A stretch of 64,000 bases of DNA from positions 62,001 to 126,000 of the forward strand of contig NZ_JACCBF010000001.1 of NCBI RefSeq assembly GCF_013409625.1. Direction: 5' to 3'. Origin of the DNA: Nocardioides kongjuensis (GTDB lineage Bacteria > Actinomycetota > Actinomycetes > Propionibacteriales > Nocardioidaceae). The notes beneath the pieces are model-generated. The model was not told where the DNA came from. It saw only the letters and a program-made list of their open reading frames with translations, and did no database searches. Position numbers and translations under genes: made by a program. Numbering within the stretch: the stretch's first letter is position 1; each line of letters starts with the position of its first letter. Positions 1-8,339 of this stretch are shown piece by piece.

Positions 1-39
1 CTCGATCTCGGCGCGGATCGTCAGGGTGTCGGTGCTCAT
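1..39 (-). CDS. N-terminal fragment of the gene after mceF, unknown product
   Basis: Only the first 13 codons are inside the window (MSTDTLTIRAEIE); the rest lies off the left end. The ATG is preceded by a good Shine-Dalgarno sequence (GAGAGGA). It begins 29 bp after the mceF stop on the same strand, so it is probably the next gene of the mce operon, perhaps one of the accessory genes that often follow mceF. The residues visible are too few to name a family. Confidence 0.5.
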   Translation of the reverse strand, partial: MSTDTLTIRAEIE

Positions 40-68
40 CGTGGTTCCTCTCGGTTGGGCGGACGGGA

Positions 69-1211
69 CTACTGCTGGGGGACCTCGGCGGAGCCGCGGC
101 CCTGGGTGCCCTTCGGCGGGTCGGTGCAACGCACGTCGGTGCGCGGCTCGCGGCGGCTGGTGTCCTGGATGTCGCGCTGGACGCTGCGGTCGTAGACGCA
201 GTTCTTGAGGATCCGGGGGACGAGCACGACCCGGCCGCTGCCGTCGCGCGTGCTGCCGGCCATCACGTCGGCCTGGACCGGCGCCCAGTCCAGCCAGTGC
301 TGGAGCCCGCGCAGGTGACCGGCGGCCATCTCGGTCAGGGGCACCCCGTCGCGCAGCATCCGCCGCAGCTGCGGGGAGGCCGACCGCCACCAGCGCTGGA
401 GACGCGGCACCAGGTCGATCGCGGTCGTGACGGTGCTGCGCACGGCGGGCGTGGCCGTCGCGAGCGACTGGGCCACGGCCTCGAGGTCCGCGGAGAGCCG
501 GCGGATCTCGGGGGAGAGGTCGGCCACCGTGGTCAGCGGTGTCTCGGCCTGCTCCGCGAGCCTCGTCAGGGCGGGCTCGAGCCGGCGCAGCATCGCGAAC
601 GCACTCTCCAGCTCGACCGCCAACGAGCGCAGGTCGACGTCCTGGTCGTTGTCGCCGAAGATCGCGGCGGTCTCGGTGGCGATGGTCTGCACGTCGGCGA
701 CGTCGAGGTGCGACATCAGCCGCTGCGCGTGCGCCAGCACGTCGGGCACGCCGAGCGGCACACTGGTCGCCGACAGGGGAACGGTCGACCCGTCGGCGAG
801 GAACGGGCCCTTGCTCGACGAGGGACGTACGTCGAGGTACTGCTCGCCGACCGCGGACAGGTTGCGGACCTCCATCGCGCTGTCCCGCGGCACCTCCACG
901 CCGGACTCGATCTCGATCCGCGCGACGACGCCGACGCCGGGCTTCGCGCTCAGCCGGACGTGGGTCACCTCGCCGATGCGCTGGCCGCGGTAGGTGACGA
1001 CCGAGCCCTCGTGCAGGCCGGCGGCCTGCGGGAGCTCGACGGTGACGGCGTAGGGGTGGTGGAACAGGGACCCGCCGACGACGGTGTCGGCCACGTGGAC
1101 GACGCCGCCGACGAGGATGACCAGGATCAGCGACTGGGCGACCCGGATCCGGCGCTGCCACATCCGGGCGGTGGCGGCGACGGCCTCCACGGGCGTGGGG
1201 CGGCGGCTCAC
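69..1211 (-). CDS. MCE family protein, MceF position
   Basis: This 380-residue protein has one N-terminal membrane segment (about residues 22-45) and then an MCE/MlaD domain (about 50-130, with the typical G-x-V-x-Y-R-G-x-x-I-G-x-V stretch). The rest is long and helical and probably forms part of the periplasmic tunnel that MCE subunits build for lipid transfer. It is the sixth MCE gene after two YrbE permeases, which is the mceF position. The GTG start overlaps the mceE stop (GTGA), so the two are translationally coupled. The lipid substrate cannot be read from sequence. Confidence 0.9.
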   Translation of the reverse strand: MSRRPTPVEAVAATARMWQRRIRVAQSLILVILVGGVVHVADTVVGGSLFHHPYAVTVELPQAAGLHEGSVVTYRGQRIGEVTHVRLSAKPGVGVVARIEIESGVEVPRDSAMEVRNLSAVGEQYLDVRPSSSKGPFLADGSTVPLSATSVPLGVPDVLAHAQRLMSHLDVADVQTIATETAAIFGDNDQDVDLRSLAVELESAFAMLRRLEPALTRLAEQAETPLTTVADLSPEIRRLSADLEAVAQSLATATPAVRSTVTTAIDLVPRLQRWWRSASPQLRRMLRDGVPLTEMAAGHLRGLQHWLDWAPVQADVMAGSTRDGSGRVVLVPRILKNCVYDRSVQRDIQDTSRREPRTDVRCTDPPKGTQGRGSAEVPQQ

Positions 1212-2179
1212 TGCGCACCTCCGGTCGCCGACAGCGCCTGGAGGTCGAGCAGGAAGGTCAGGTCGAAGTTGGCGAAGTCGCCGGGTGCCGCCCGGTCACT
1301 GCCCTCGGCGAAGGCGACCAGCCCGGTCATCACGCCGTCGATGTCGTCGCGGCCGGCGAGCAGGGTGCGGACCACCGGTTCCATGTCCTCGAGCTGGGCG
1401 ACGAGGTCCTCGCGCACGGCCGCGGTCAGCGGCGTGGCGACGGCGTCGAACCGGCTCAGCGACTCCATCGCCGTGACCAGCTGCGCGCGCTGCCGGTCGA
1501 AGGTGGTGACCAGCCCGGAGAGGGCGGTGAGGGAGCGGGTGATGTCAGGCAGGTCGCCGGCCAGCCGGATGGTCAGCCGGTCCAGCGCGGCGGTCAGCCG
1601 GTCGACCCGCGGGAAGTCTGCGTTCAGGTCGGTGACCGCGGTGTCGAGGCGGTGCAGGAGGCGTCGCACGTCGTCGGCGTTGCCGGTCAGCGCCGCGTTG
1701 AGCTGGTCGATGATCGTGGAGATGTCGGCGAAGCTGCCGCCGGTGACCACCGTGGACAGCGCGCTGAGCAGGTCGGTCACGTCGGGTGCGCTGCCGGTCG
1801 CGGCGACCGGGAGGGTTGCCCCGTCGGCCAGCACGGCTCCGGTGTCGCCGGGGAAGAGCTGCACGAACGCCGTCCCCATGGGGGAGGTCAGGCGGATCTC
1901 GGCGCGCGAGGTGTCGCGCAGCCGCACGGACGTCGACAGCGCGAGCTCGACCTCGGCGACGTAGTCGCCCGCCTCGACCGCGGTGACCTGCCCGACGGTG
2001 GCGCCGTCCAGCTTCACCGGGGCATCCACGGGGAGGTTGAGCGCGTCGGTGAACTCGACCGTGACGGCGTACGTCGGACCGTCGACCAGGTCCGGCAGCG
2101 GCACGTCCTCCAGGGTCAGCCCGCAGCCGGCGGTGAGGCCGGCGACCAGGAGGGTCACGATGGCGAGTGCGCGCCTCAC
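1208..2179 (-). CDS. MCE family lipoprotein, MceE/LprK position
   Basis: The 323-residue product starts with a lipoprotein signal peptide ending in a lipobox-like LTAGC (Cys at about residue 19) and continues into an MCE domain and a helical C-terminal region. In mycobacterial mce operons the fifth MCE protein (MceE/LprK) is the lipidated one, and this gene holds that place. The GTG start overlaps the preceding stop by GTGA. It probably anchors the MCE complex to the outer leaflet of the plasma membrane. Confidence 0.92.
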   Translation of the reverse strand: MRRALAIVTLLVAGLTAGCGLTLEDVPLPDLVDGPTYAVTVEFTDALNLPVDAPVKLDGATVGQVTAVEAGDYVAEVELALSTSVRLRDTSRAEIRLTSPMGTAFVQLFPGDTGAVLADGATLPVAATGSAPDVTDLLSALSTVVTGGSFADISTIIDQLNAALTGNADDVRRLLHRLDTAVTDLNADFPRVDRLTAALDRLTIRLAGDLPDITRSLTALSGLVTTFDRQRAQLVTAMESLSRFDAVATPLTAAVREDLVAQLEDMEPVVRTLLAGRDDIDGVMTGLVAFAEGSDRAAPGDFANFDLTFLLDLQALSATGGAQ

Positions 2180-3318
2180 GGGATCGCCCCCGGCAGGCCG
2201 TCGTAGACGCCGTCGAGGAGCGGGTCGAGCAGCCCGGTGCCCTGCTCGGTGAAGAGCAGCCCGCAGATCCGGGTGCCGCCGTCGCCGGCGAGCGCCTTCG
2301 CGAAGACCCGGCAGCTGTGGTCGCGGAAGGCGGCGGAGAACGGACCGGCGCTGAACGCGAACTGCACGCGAAGCCGGCCGAGGTCCCAGTCGTAGGCGCG
2401 GGCGAAGTTCTCCGCCATCGTCGGCATCGTGTCGAAGGCCTCGGCCAGCGAGTCCTGCCGGGAGCGGACCAGGGCGACCACGTCCGCGAGGCCCGACAGG
2501 TCGTCGCCGAGGACGCCGCCGTTCTGCTTCAGGAAGCGGTCGGCCAGCCGGGTGAGCTCGTCGAGGCTGTCGAGGGTCGCGACCAGCTCCTGGCGCTGGT
2601 CGGCGAGGACGTCGCCGGTGTCGGCGGCCGCCTTCGTGAAGTCGCGGATCGACCGGTCGCGCTCGGAGAGCGTGTCGACCAGGGCGACGAGGTTGTCGGT
2701 GACCGCGGTCAGGTCGCCGGCCTTGGCGTTGATCGTCGCCAGTGCGTCGCGGCTCTCGGCGAGCGCGGCCCGCAGGTGCGGCCCGTTGCCGTCCAGCGTC
2801 CTCGCCATGGCAGAGAGCACGTCACCGAGGCCCTTGTCGCCCTTGCTGCCCGGGCCCTCGGGACCGCCGTCGAGGGCGAGCACCAGGTCGTCGATCGCCT
2901 TCGCGATCTCGTCGACGGTGGCCGGCGCCCGGGTGTGGTCGGCGGCGATGTGGGCCCCGGACGCGAGGGTCGGCCCGTCGGTCCAGGCAGGCCCGAGCTC
3001 GACGTACCGGTCCGTGACCAGGGAGCCCTGCAGGATCTCGGCGCCCGCGTCGCGGGGGACCCGGGTGTCCGGGGCGAGGTGCATGACCACCCGCATGGTC
3101 GCGCCCTGCGGCTCGATCCGGACGATCTCGCCGACCCTCACGCCGAGGTAGGTGACGTCGTTGCCGACGTACACGCCGGTCGTGTCGGCGAAGTCGGCGG
3201 TCACGACCAGGTCGTCGGGGTCGTCGCCACCGAGCCAGCCGAGCAGTCGGGCGCCGGAGACGAGCAGGGCCAGCGCGACGACTGCCCCGGCGATCGTGAG
3301 GATGCGCTGCCGGCTCAC
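2176..3318 (-). CDS. MCE family protein, MceD position
   Basis: A 380-residue protein with an N-terminal membrane helix (about 8-28) followed by an MCE domain (about 38-120, including V-G-N-D-V-x-Y-L-G-V-R-V-G-E) and a helical region with Asp/Leu-rich segments. It is the fourth MCE protein of the operon. Its GTG start overlaps the mceC stop (GTGA). As in the family, it should form part of the hetero-oligomeric lipid shuttle with its five paralogues. Confidence 0.9.
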   Translation of the reverse strand: MSRQRILTIAGAVVALALLVSGARLLGWLGGDDPDDLVVTADFADTTGVYVGNDVTYLGVRVGEIVRIEPQGATMRVVMHLAPDTRVPRDAGAEILQGSLVTDRYVELGPAWTDGPTLASGAHIAADHTRAPATVDEIAKAIDDLVLALDGGPEGPGSKGDKGLGDVLSAMARTLDGNGPHLRAALAESRDALATINAKAGDLTAVTDNLVALVDTLSERDRSIRDFTKAAADTGDVLADQRQELVATLDSLDELTRLADRFLKQNGGVLGDDLSGLADVVALVRSRQDSLAEAFDTMPTMAENFARAYDWDLGRLRVQFAFSAGPFSAAFRDHSCRVFAKALAGDGGTRICGLLFTEQGTGLLDPLLDGVYDGLPGAIP

Positions 3319-4295
3319 TTGCAGTCCTCCGGCGAGATCGAGCAGACCAGGTCGTCGGGCACGATCGCCCAGGGCGCGTTCACGCCGAGCCAGGGCCCGT
3401 CGCCGGTCGCGTTGGTGAAGACCCGCATGGTGGGGCCGGCGAGCTCGAGGGTGCGGTCGAGCAGCGCGGTGTGCTCGTCGAGGACCTTCAGCACGGTGCG
3501 CAGGTCGCGCAGCGCCGGCTTGAGCTGGGGTGCCGTCGCCCGCACCAGTGCGGTGAGGCCGGTGACGAACCGGTGCGCGTCGGAGAGCAGCGCGCGCAGG
3601 GTCTCCTTGCGCTGCTGGACCATGAGCATCACGGTCGTGCCGTGGGCGAGGACCTGGTCGAGCTCGTCGCTCTGCTCCAGGACCAGGTCGGTGACCTTGC
3701 GGATCGAGGTGAGCAGCTCGTCGAGCTGCTGCTCGCGGTCGTTGGCGATCGCGGACACCCCAGCGATGCCGTCGAGAGCGTCCCGCAGGGCGTCCGGCTC
3801 GACGGCGAGGTCCGTGGCCAGCACGTCGACCGCGCGGTGCACCCGGTCGAGGTCGAGCGCCTCGACCTGGGGAGTGGACTCCAGCCAGAACCGCTCGATC
3901 GTGTAGCTGTCCACGGCGTGCTCGACGGCGATCGTCCCGTCGTCGCCGAGCGCCGCGCCCTCGCCCGGGCTGAGCGAGAGGAAGCGCTCGCCGAGGATGG
4001 AGAGCAGCTTGACCTGCACGGTGCTGTCCGCGGTGACACCGAGGTCCCCGGGAGCGCCGGTCAGGCTGAACCGGACGTCGACCTGGTCGCGCTCGGCCGT
4101 CACCGCAGTCACCTCGCCGATCCTCAGCCCTGCCATCCGTACGTCGTCCCCGGGCTCCAGCCCCGCGGCGTGCCGCAGCCGCGCGTGGTACGCCGGATCG
4201 CCCGCGAACGCGCGGACACCCAGCAGCAGCAGGCCGAGCACGACCAGGGCCGCGACCAGGCGCAGCGGCCAGGCGAGTCGTCCGAGCGTCCCCAT
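3315..4295 (-). CDS. MCE family protein, MceC position
   Basis: I chose the ATG at 4295, which overlaps the mceB stop as TGATG and gives MGTLGRLAWPLRLVAAL, a normal membrane-anchor start. The frame stays open upstream, but there it only shadows mceB. The 326-residue protein has one N-terminal membrane helix, an MCE domain (about 30-115, with G-D-D-V-R-M-A-G-L-R-I-G-E-V) and a helical C-terminal part. It is the third MCE subunit of the operon. Confidence 0.9.
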   Translation of the reverse strand: MGTLGRLAWPLRLVAALVVLGLLLLGVRAFAGDPAYHARLRHAAGLEPGDDVRMAGLRIGEVTAVTAERDQVDVRFSLTGAPGDLGVTADSTVQVKLLSILGERFLSLSPGEGAALGDDGTIAVEHAVDSYTIERFWLESTPQVEALDLDRVHRAVDVLATDLAVEPDALRDALDGIAGVSAIANDREQQLDELLTSIRKVTDLVLEQSDELDQVLAHGTTVMLMVQQRKETLRALLSDAHRFVTGLTALVRATAPQLKPALRDLRTVLKVLDEHTALLDRTLELAGPTMRVFTNATGDGPWLGVNAPWAIVPDDLVCSISPEDCK

Positions 4296-5350
4296 CAGCG
4301 GCACCTCGTGGAGTGCCTGTTGCCGGTCACGCCGAGGTCGAGCCTGAACGGGAACCCGGCACCGCCGGCAGCGAGCGTGCAGACGTAGACGTTGAGGTAG
4401 CTGCCGTAGCCGAGCGTGCGCAGGTAGGTGTCCAGCTGCCGGGGGACGGCCGCGCCCGTCTGCACGAGCAGGTCGCGGCGCTGGGCGAGGTAGCGGAACC
4501 ACGGAGCACTCAGGTCGGCCACGTCGGTGACCGGCTGGCGGACCTCGCCGACCAGGTCGGCCGTCGTGGCCGAGAGCCGGGCGATCGAGTCGAGGCTGCT
4601 CGCGATCCGGTCGCTGTCCTTCGCGAGACCGCCGGTGAGGGACGCCAGCCCGTCGACCAGGCGGGTGATCTCGGTGCGGTGCTCGTCGGTGGTGTCGAGG
4701 ACCAGCGTGACGTTGTCGACGACCTTCGCGAGCGTGGCGTCACGGTCGACGATGCCGGAGGTGAGCCTCGCTGTCTGGTCCAGCAGGTGCGCCATCGTGG
4801 GGCCCCGGCCCTGCAGCACCTCGACGATGTTGGTCGCGAGCTGGTTGATGTCGGCGGGCTGCAGCAGGTCGAAGATCGGCTCGAAGGCGTTGAACATCGC
4901 GGTCAGGTCGAGCGCGGGCCGGGTGCGGGCGAGCGGGATACGGGCGCCGTCGGTGAGCCGTCCGGCCCTCGCCGTGCGGTCGGGCCGGGCCAGGGCGACG
5001 TACCGCTGGCCCATCAGGTTGAGGTAGTCGACCGACGCGGTCACGTCGTCGTGCAGCCGCTGCCCCGCGTCGACGCTCATGGTCACGACCGCGAGGCCGC
5101 GCTCATCGCCGCTGCCGAGGCGGGTGCCGGTGACCCGGCCGACCCTCACCCCTGCGATCCGCACGTCGTCGCCGGCGCGCAACCCGGTGGCGTCGCGGAA
5201 CACGGCGGTGACGGTGATCGCGTCGCCGTGCTGGGCACGGGACAGGGTGCCGGCGACCATGCTGGTCAGCACGACGGCGACCAGCGCGAAGCAGGCGACC
5301 CCGAGCGCGGCGCCGCGGTGGCGGCGCAGCTCGCTCAGCTGGCGGCTCAC
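4295..5350 (-). CDS. MCE family protein, MceB position
   Basis: A 351-residue protein with a membrane helix at about residues 12-33, then an MCE domain (about 42-125, G-D-D-V-R-I-A-G-V-R-V-G-R-V) and a helical region. The C-terminal end has two Cys (one in the VYVCTLAAGG stretch, one in the final STRCR). The GTG start overlaps the mceA stop by GTGA. It is the second of six MCE subunits. Confidence 0.9.
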   Translation of the reverse strand: MSRQLSELRRHRGAALGVACFALVAVVLTSMVAGTLSRAQHGDAITVTAVFRDATGLRAGDDVRIAGVRVGRVTGTRLGSGDERGLAVVTMSVDAGQRLHDDVTASVDYLNLMGQRYVALARPDRTARAGRLTDGARIPLARTRPALDLTAMFNAFEPIFDLLQPADINQLATNIVEVLQGRGPTMAHLLDQTARLTSGIVDRDATLAKVVDNVTLVLDTTDEHRTEITRLVDGLASLTGGLAKDSDRIASSLDSIARLSATTADLVGEVRQPVTDVADLSAPWFRYLAQRRDLLVQTGAAVPRQLDTYLRTLGYGSYLNVYVCTLAAGGAGFPFRLDLGVTGNRHSTRCR

Positions 5351-6459
5351 CGGTGGTCACCCCCGCAGGGTCCGGTGAGTCCGCGGTAGGTGGGGCAGTC
5401 CTTCGGGTCGGCGGGGTCGTACGGGTCGAGCAGCTGGGGCGCGAGCACGCCCTCCATCTGGATCCGGCCGTCCTTGACGGCTTCGGCGCCGTTGCGCAGC
5501 AGGACCGGCACCTTGCGGAGGAGCTCGGCGAAGGCGGGGTACCGCTCGGCGAACACCTCGAGCGTCGCGGCGCTGGCGTTGAGCAGGCGCGCGGTCGCAG
5601 CTGCGTTGTCACGCAGGAAGGTGGTCACGCCGTCCTCGCCGTCGAGGAGCTCGGGCACGTCGGCGAGCAGCTGCGAGATCCTCGCCTGCTGCTGCACGAA
5701 GGTCCGGGCCAGCGGCCGGGTGTCGCGCAGTGCCTTCACCAGCCGAGGCTCGACCTCGCCGGCCAGGTCGGTGTCGCGGGCGAGCAGGTCGAGGTCCTCG
5801 CGCACCTGCGGGTGCAGGTCGGCCCAGCGGCCGAGGAAGCCGTTGCCGTCGCGGACCAGCTCCGCGATCCGTGCCCCCCGCCCGTCCAGCGCGTCGGCGA
5901 GCTGCGACAGCGCGAGGTCCCACCGGGCCGGGTCGACGGCCGCGAGCAGCCGCTGGGTCGCGGAGAAGGTGTCCATCAGCCGCAGCGTCGCGGTCGAGGT
6001 GTCCGCCGGCACGACGGCGCCCTCGGCCAGGTGTGCCCCGCCGGCGGCCGCGGTGGGGGTCGCGGTGGGGGTCGCGGTGGCGCTCGCGCTCACCAGGTCG
6101 ACGTACTCGTTGCCGAACAGGGTGCCCGGCAGCACCCGCGCGACCACGCCCGCCGGGATCAGCGCGGCGTGCTCGGGTGCGACCAGCACCTCGGCGCTCG
6201 GTCCGGCGGGATCGACCTCGACGACGCGGCCGACCCGCAGGCCGTCGTACTTCACGTCGGAGTTGATCCCGAGCGTGTCGCCGACGGTGGGGAGCTGGAC
6301 GGTCACCCGGACGTCGTCGCTGACGATGCCGAGGGTCTGCAGGCCGAGCGCGCCGGTGAGCGCGCCGAGCAGCAGGAGGCCGACGACGCCGAGCGCGGCC
6401 AGCCGCAGCCGCAGGGCGCGCGGGTCGGCCTTGCTGTGGGCGAACAGGAACTCGCTCAT
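5347..6459 (-). CDS. MCE family protein, MceA position
   Basis: A 370-residue protein and the first MCE gene after the two permeases. It has an N-terminal membrane helix (about 20-42) and an MCE domain (about 48-125, with the INSDVKYDGLRVGRV stretch), then a short Ala/Thr/Pro linker (SATATPTATPTAAA, about 126-140). That linker is coded by a small tandem DNA repeat at about 6057-6090 and breaks the domain before its final strand, which is unusual. The next gene overlaps its stop by GTGA. Confidence 0.9.
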   Translation of the reverse strand: MSEFLFAHSKADPRALRLRLAALGVVGLLLLGALTGALGLQTLGIVSDDVRVTVQLPTVGDTLGINSDVKYDGLRVGRVVEVDPAGPSAEVLVAPEHAALIPAGVVARVLPGTLFGNEYVDLVSASATATPTATPTAAAGGAHLAEGAVVPADTSTATLRLMDTFSATQRLLAAVDPARWDLALSQLADALDGRGARIAELVRDGNGFLGRWADLHPQVREDLDLLARDTDLAGEVEPRLVKALRDTRPLARTFVQQQARISQLLADVPELLDGEDGVTTFLRDNAAATARLLNASAATLEVFAERYPAFAELLRKVPVLLRNGAEAVKDGRIQMEGVLAPQLLDPYDPADPKDCPTYRGLTGPCGGDHR

Positions 6460-6534
6460 ACCGGGGTCCCCGACCGATTGTTCGCGCAGGAGCGAAGCGG
6501 GGGAGCGGAGAATCGAGTGGGGTGGTTCACGCGC

Positions 6535-7365
6535 TCACCCCGAGATCTGGACCTGCTGGTCCGCGCCCCACAGGAGCAGCGTCAGCAGGATGTCGACGAC
6601 GGTGAGCGAGATGATGCTGGCCCGGATCGCGCGGCCGGTCGCGCGGCCCACGCCCTCGGGGCCGCCGGTGGCGGTGAAGCCGTGGTAGCAGTGGATCAGG
6701 GTCACGACCGTGGTCAGCACGACGACCTTGATCGCGGAGTAGATGACGTCGACCGGGGCGACGAAGGTGCGGAAGTAGTGGTCGTAGGTGCCGGCGGACT
6801 GGCCGTAGAAGGTGGTGACCATCAGGTCCGTGGCGACGTAGGTGCCGACCAGGCCGATCAGGTAGAGCGGCAGCACGACGATCCACGCGGCGACCAGGCG
6901 GGTGCTGACCAGGTAGGGGATCGGGCGGATCGCCATCGACTCGAGCGCGTCGATCTCCTCGCTGATCCGCATCGCGCCGAGCCGGGAGGTGAAGCCGCAG
7001 CCGATCCGGGCGGCGAAGCCGAGTGCGGCGACCATGGGCGCGAGCTCGCGGGTGTTGGCGTACCCCGAGATGAACCCGGTCAGCGGCGCCAGGCCGATCA
7101 CGTCGAGGCCCTGGTAGCCCTCGAGCCCGACCTCGGTGCCGGTCAGCGTCGACAGCAGCAGCACGACGCCCACGACGCCGCCGCCGACGAGGAAGATGCC
7201 CGAGCCGAGGGTGACCTCCGCCAGGACCCGCTGGATCTCGCCGCGGTAGCGGGTGAGCGCGACCGGCAGCGCCACGACCGCGCGCCAGGCCAGGACGAGC
7301 TGCAGCCCGATGCCGGCCAGGGGCCCGACGACCGCCTTGTCGACGCTCTCCTCGATCGCCGTCAC
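6535..7365 (-). CDS. MlaE/YrbE family ABC transporter permease, YrbE-B position
   Basis: A 276-residue polytopic permease of the MlaE family. It has the conserved central region with R-I-S-E-E-I-D-A-L (about 130-140), which in MlaE proteins contacts the ATPase, and about five membrane segments. The GTG start lies 7 nt after the stop of the first permease gene. MlaE-type dimers, here probably a heterodimer with the neighbouring permease, drive lipid transfer through the MCE stack using a separate ATPase. No ATPase gene is present on this side of the operon. Confidence 0.95.
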   Translation of the reverse strand: MTAIEESVDKAVVGPLAGIGLQLVLAWRAVVALPVALTRYRGEIQRVLAEVTLGSGIFLVGGGVVGVVLLLSTLTGTEVGLEGYQGLDVIGLAPLTGFISGYANTRELAPMVAALGFAARIGCGFTSRLGAMRISEEIDALESMAIRPIPYLVSTRLVAAWIVVLPLYLIGLVGTYVATDLMVTTFYGQSAGTYDHYFRTFVAPVDVIYSAIKVVVLTTVVTLIHCYHGFTATGGPEGVGRATGRAIRASIISLTVVDILLTLLLWGADQQVQISG

Positions 7366-7372
7366 GGGTGGT

Positions 7373-8182
7373 TCATCCGATCGGCCCTCCCGCGAAGGTG
7401 CTGTAGACCTGCGAGATCACGAAGTTGGCCGCGAAGAGCAGCACGAAGTTGGTCACCACCGCGCTGGTGACCGCCTCGCCGACGCCGGTCGGGCCGCGCT
7501 CGGCCCGCAGTCCCTTGTACGACGCCACGAGGGCGCAGATCACCGCGAAGATCGCCGCCTTGGCCAGCGAGAGCCACAGGTCGGAGACCTGGGCCAGCGT
7601 GGTGACCGAGGCGAGGTAGCTGCCCGGCGGGAGGTCCTGCAGCACCACGCTGACGCTGAGCGTGGTGATGATCGTGAAGAACATGACGACGCCGTTGAGC
7701 AGCACCGCGACGGCGACGACCGCGAACATCCGCGGCACGACGAGCCGCTCTACCACCGAGAGGCCCATCACCTCCATCGCGTCGATCTCCTCGCGGATCC
7801 GGCGCGAGCCGAGGTCCGCGCAGATCGCCGAGCCGGCGACGCCGGACAGCATCAGGGCCGTGATCAGGGGAGAGGCCTGGCGGACGACGGCCAGCGTGTT
7901 GCCCGCGCCGGTGAACGCGACGGCCCCGACCTCCTGGGCGAGCACGCCGACCTGCAGCGCGAGGATGATGCCGAACGGGACCGAGACCGCGAGGGCGGGC
8001 AGCGTGCAGACCCGGATCGCGTACCAGGTCTGCACCACGGTCTCGGCCAGCGGGAACCGGCGACCCGTGACCGACCCGAGAGCGGCGGCGAGCACCCGGC
8101 GGGTGAACCCGAGCAGCGCGACGACCTCCGCGAGCGGCCTGCCGAGGGCCAGGGCGGCCCGCGGGGCGCTGTGGGCGGGCAT
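7373..8182 (-). CDS. MlaE/YrbE family ABC transporter permease, YrbE-A position
   Basis: A 269-residue MlaE-family permease, first gene of the mce operon. It has about five membrane segments and the family's R-I-R-E-E-I-D-A-M-E-V-M coupling motif in the middle of the protein. The ATG is preceded by a usable ribosome site (AGGAG). It is transcribed from the divergent promoter region shared with the MerR regulator at 8340, whose likely operator covers this gene's -10 box. Confidence 0.95.
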   Translation of the reverse strand: MPAHSAPRAALALGRPLAEVVALLGFTRRVLAAALGSVTGRRFPLAETVVQTWYAIRVCTLPALAVSVPFGIILALQVGVLAQEVGAVAFTGAGNTLAVVRQASPLITALMLSGVAGSAICADLGSRRIREEIDAMEVMGLSVVERLVVPRMFAVVAVAVLLNGVVMFFTIITTLSVSVVLQDLPPGSYLASVTTLAQVSDLWLSLAKAAIFAVICALVASYKGLRAERGPTGVGEAVTSAVVTNFVLLFAANFVISQVYSTFAGGPIG

Positions 8183-8230
8183 GGCGCTCCTGTCGTCGTA
8201 CGGCTGCGGTCAGGCTCGGAGGGGGCACAA

Positions 8231-8262
8231 TGACAGTAGAACTGTCACACACGTACTGTCCA
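8231..8262 (-). promoter_or_regulatory. Operator and predicted promoter of the mce operon
   Basis: A perfect inverted repeat, TGACAGT-AGA-ACTGTCA, lies at 8231-8247. Read on the minus strand, the operator contains a TACTGT -10 box (8238-8233); 18 bp upstream of it is a TGGACA -35-like box (8262-8257). The operator would therefore block the promoter of yrbE-A. The same repeat occurs over the merR promoter. Confidence 0.6.
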
Positions 8263-8303
8263 CGTCGATGTGACGCGCGTCAACCCTTGAAGGAGATCCT
8301 GCG

Positions 8304-8339
8304 TTGCACGCAGCAAATGACAGTCGTACTGTGACAGTC
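8304..8339 (+). promoter_or_regulatory. Promoter and operator of the merR-type regulator gene
   Basis: A TTGCAC -35 box (8304-8309), a 17-bp spacer and a TACTGT -10 box (8327-8332) end 7 nt before the ATG at 8340, so the message is predicted to be leaderless. The operator TGACAGT-CGT-ACTGTGA (8318-8334, one mismatch from a perfect palindrome) covers the -10 box, and a third TGACAGT half-site follows at 8332-8338. This fits autorepression. Confidence 0.6.

Noticed and set aside
6055..6092. Tandem GTCGCGGTGGGG-like repeat as a regulatory element
   Set aside because: It lies inside mceA and codes for the Ala/Thr/Pro linker; simple slippage explains it.
297..7470. Several long plus-strand open frames opposite the mce operon
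   Set aside because: They are rich in Arg, Gly, Val and His-Asp patterns that come from reading GC-rich genes backwards. The minus-strand frames have clear MCE and MlaE domains and overlapping starts and stops.
8304..8339. TTG start for the merR-type gene with a good AAGGAG ribosome site
   Set aside because: The TTG coincides with a TTGCAC -35 box correctly spaced from TACTGT, and the operator would be inside the gene. The leaderless ATG at 8340 explains the region better, although not conclusively.
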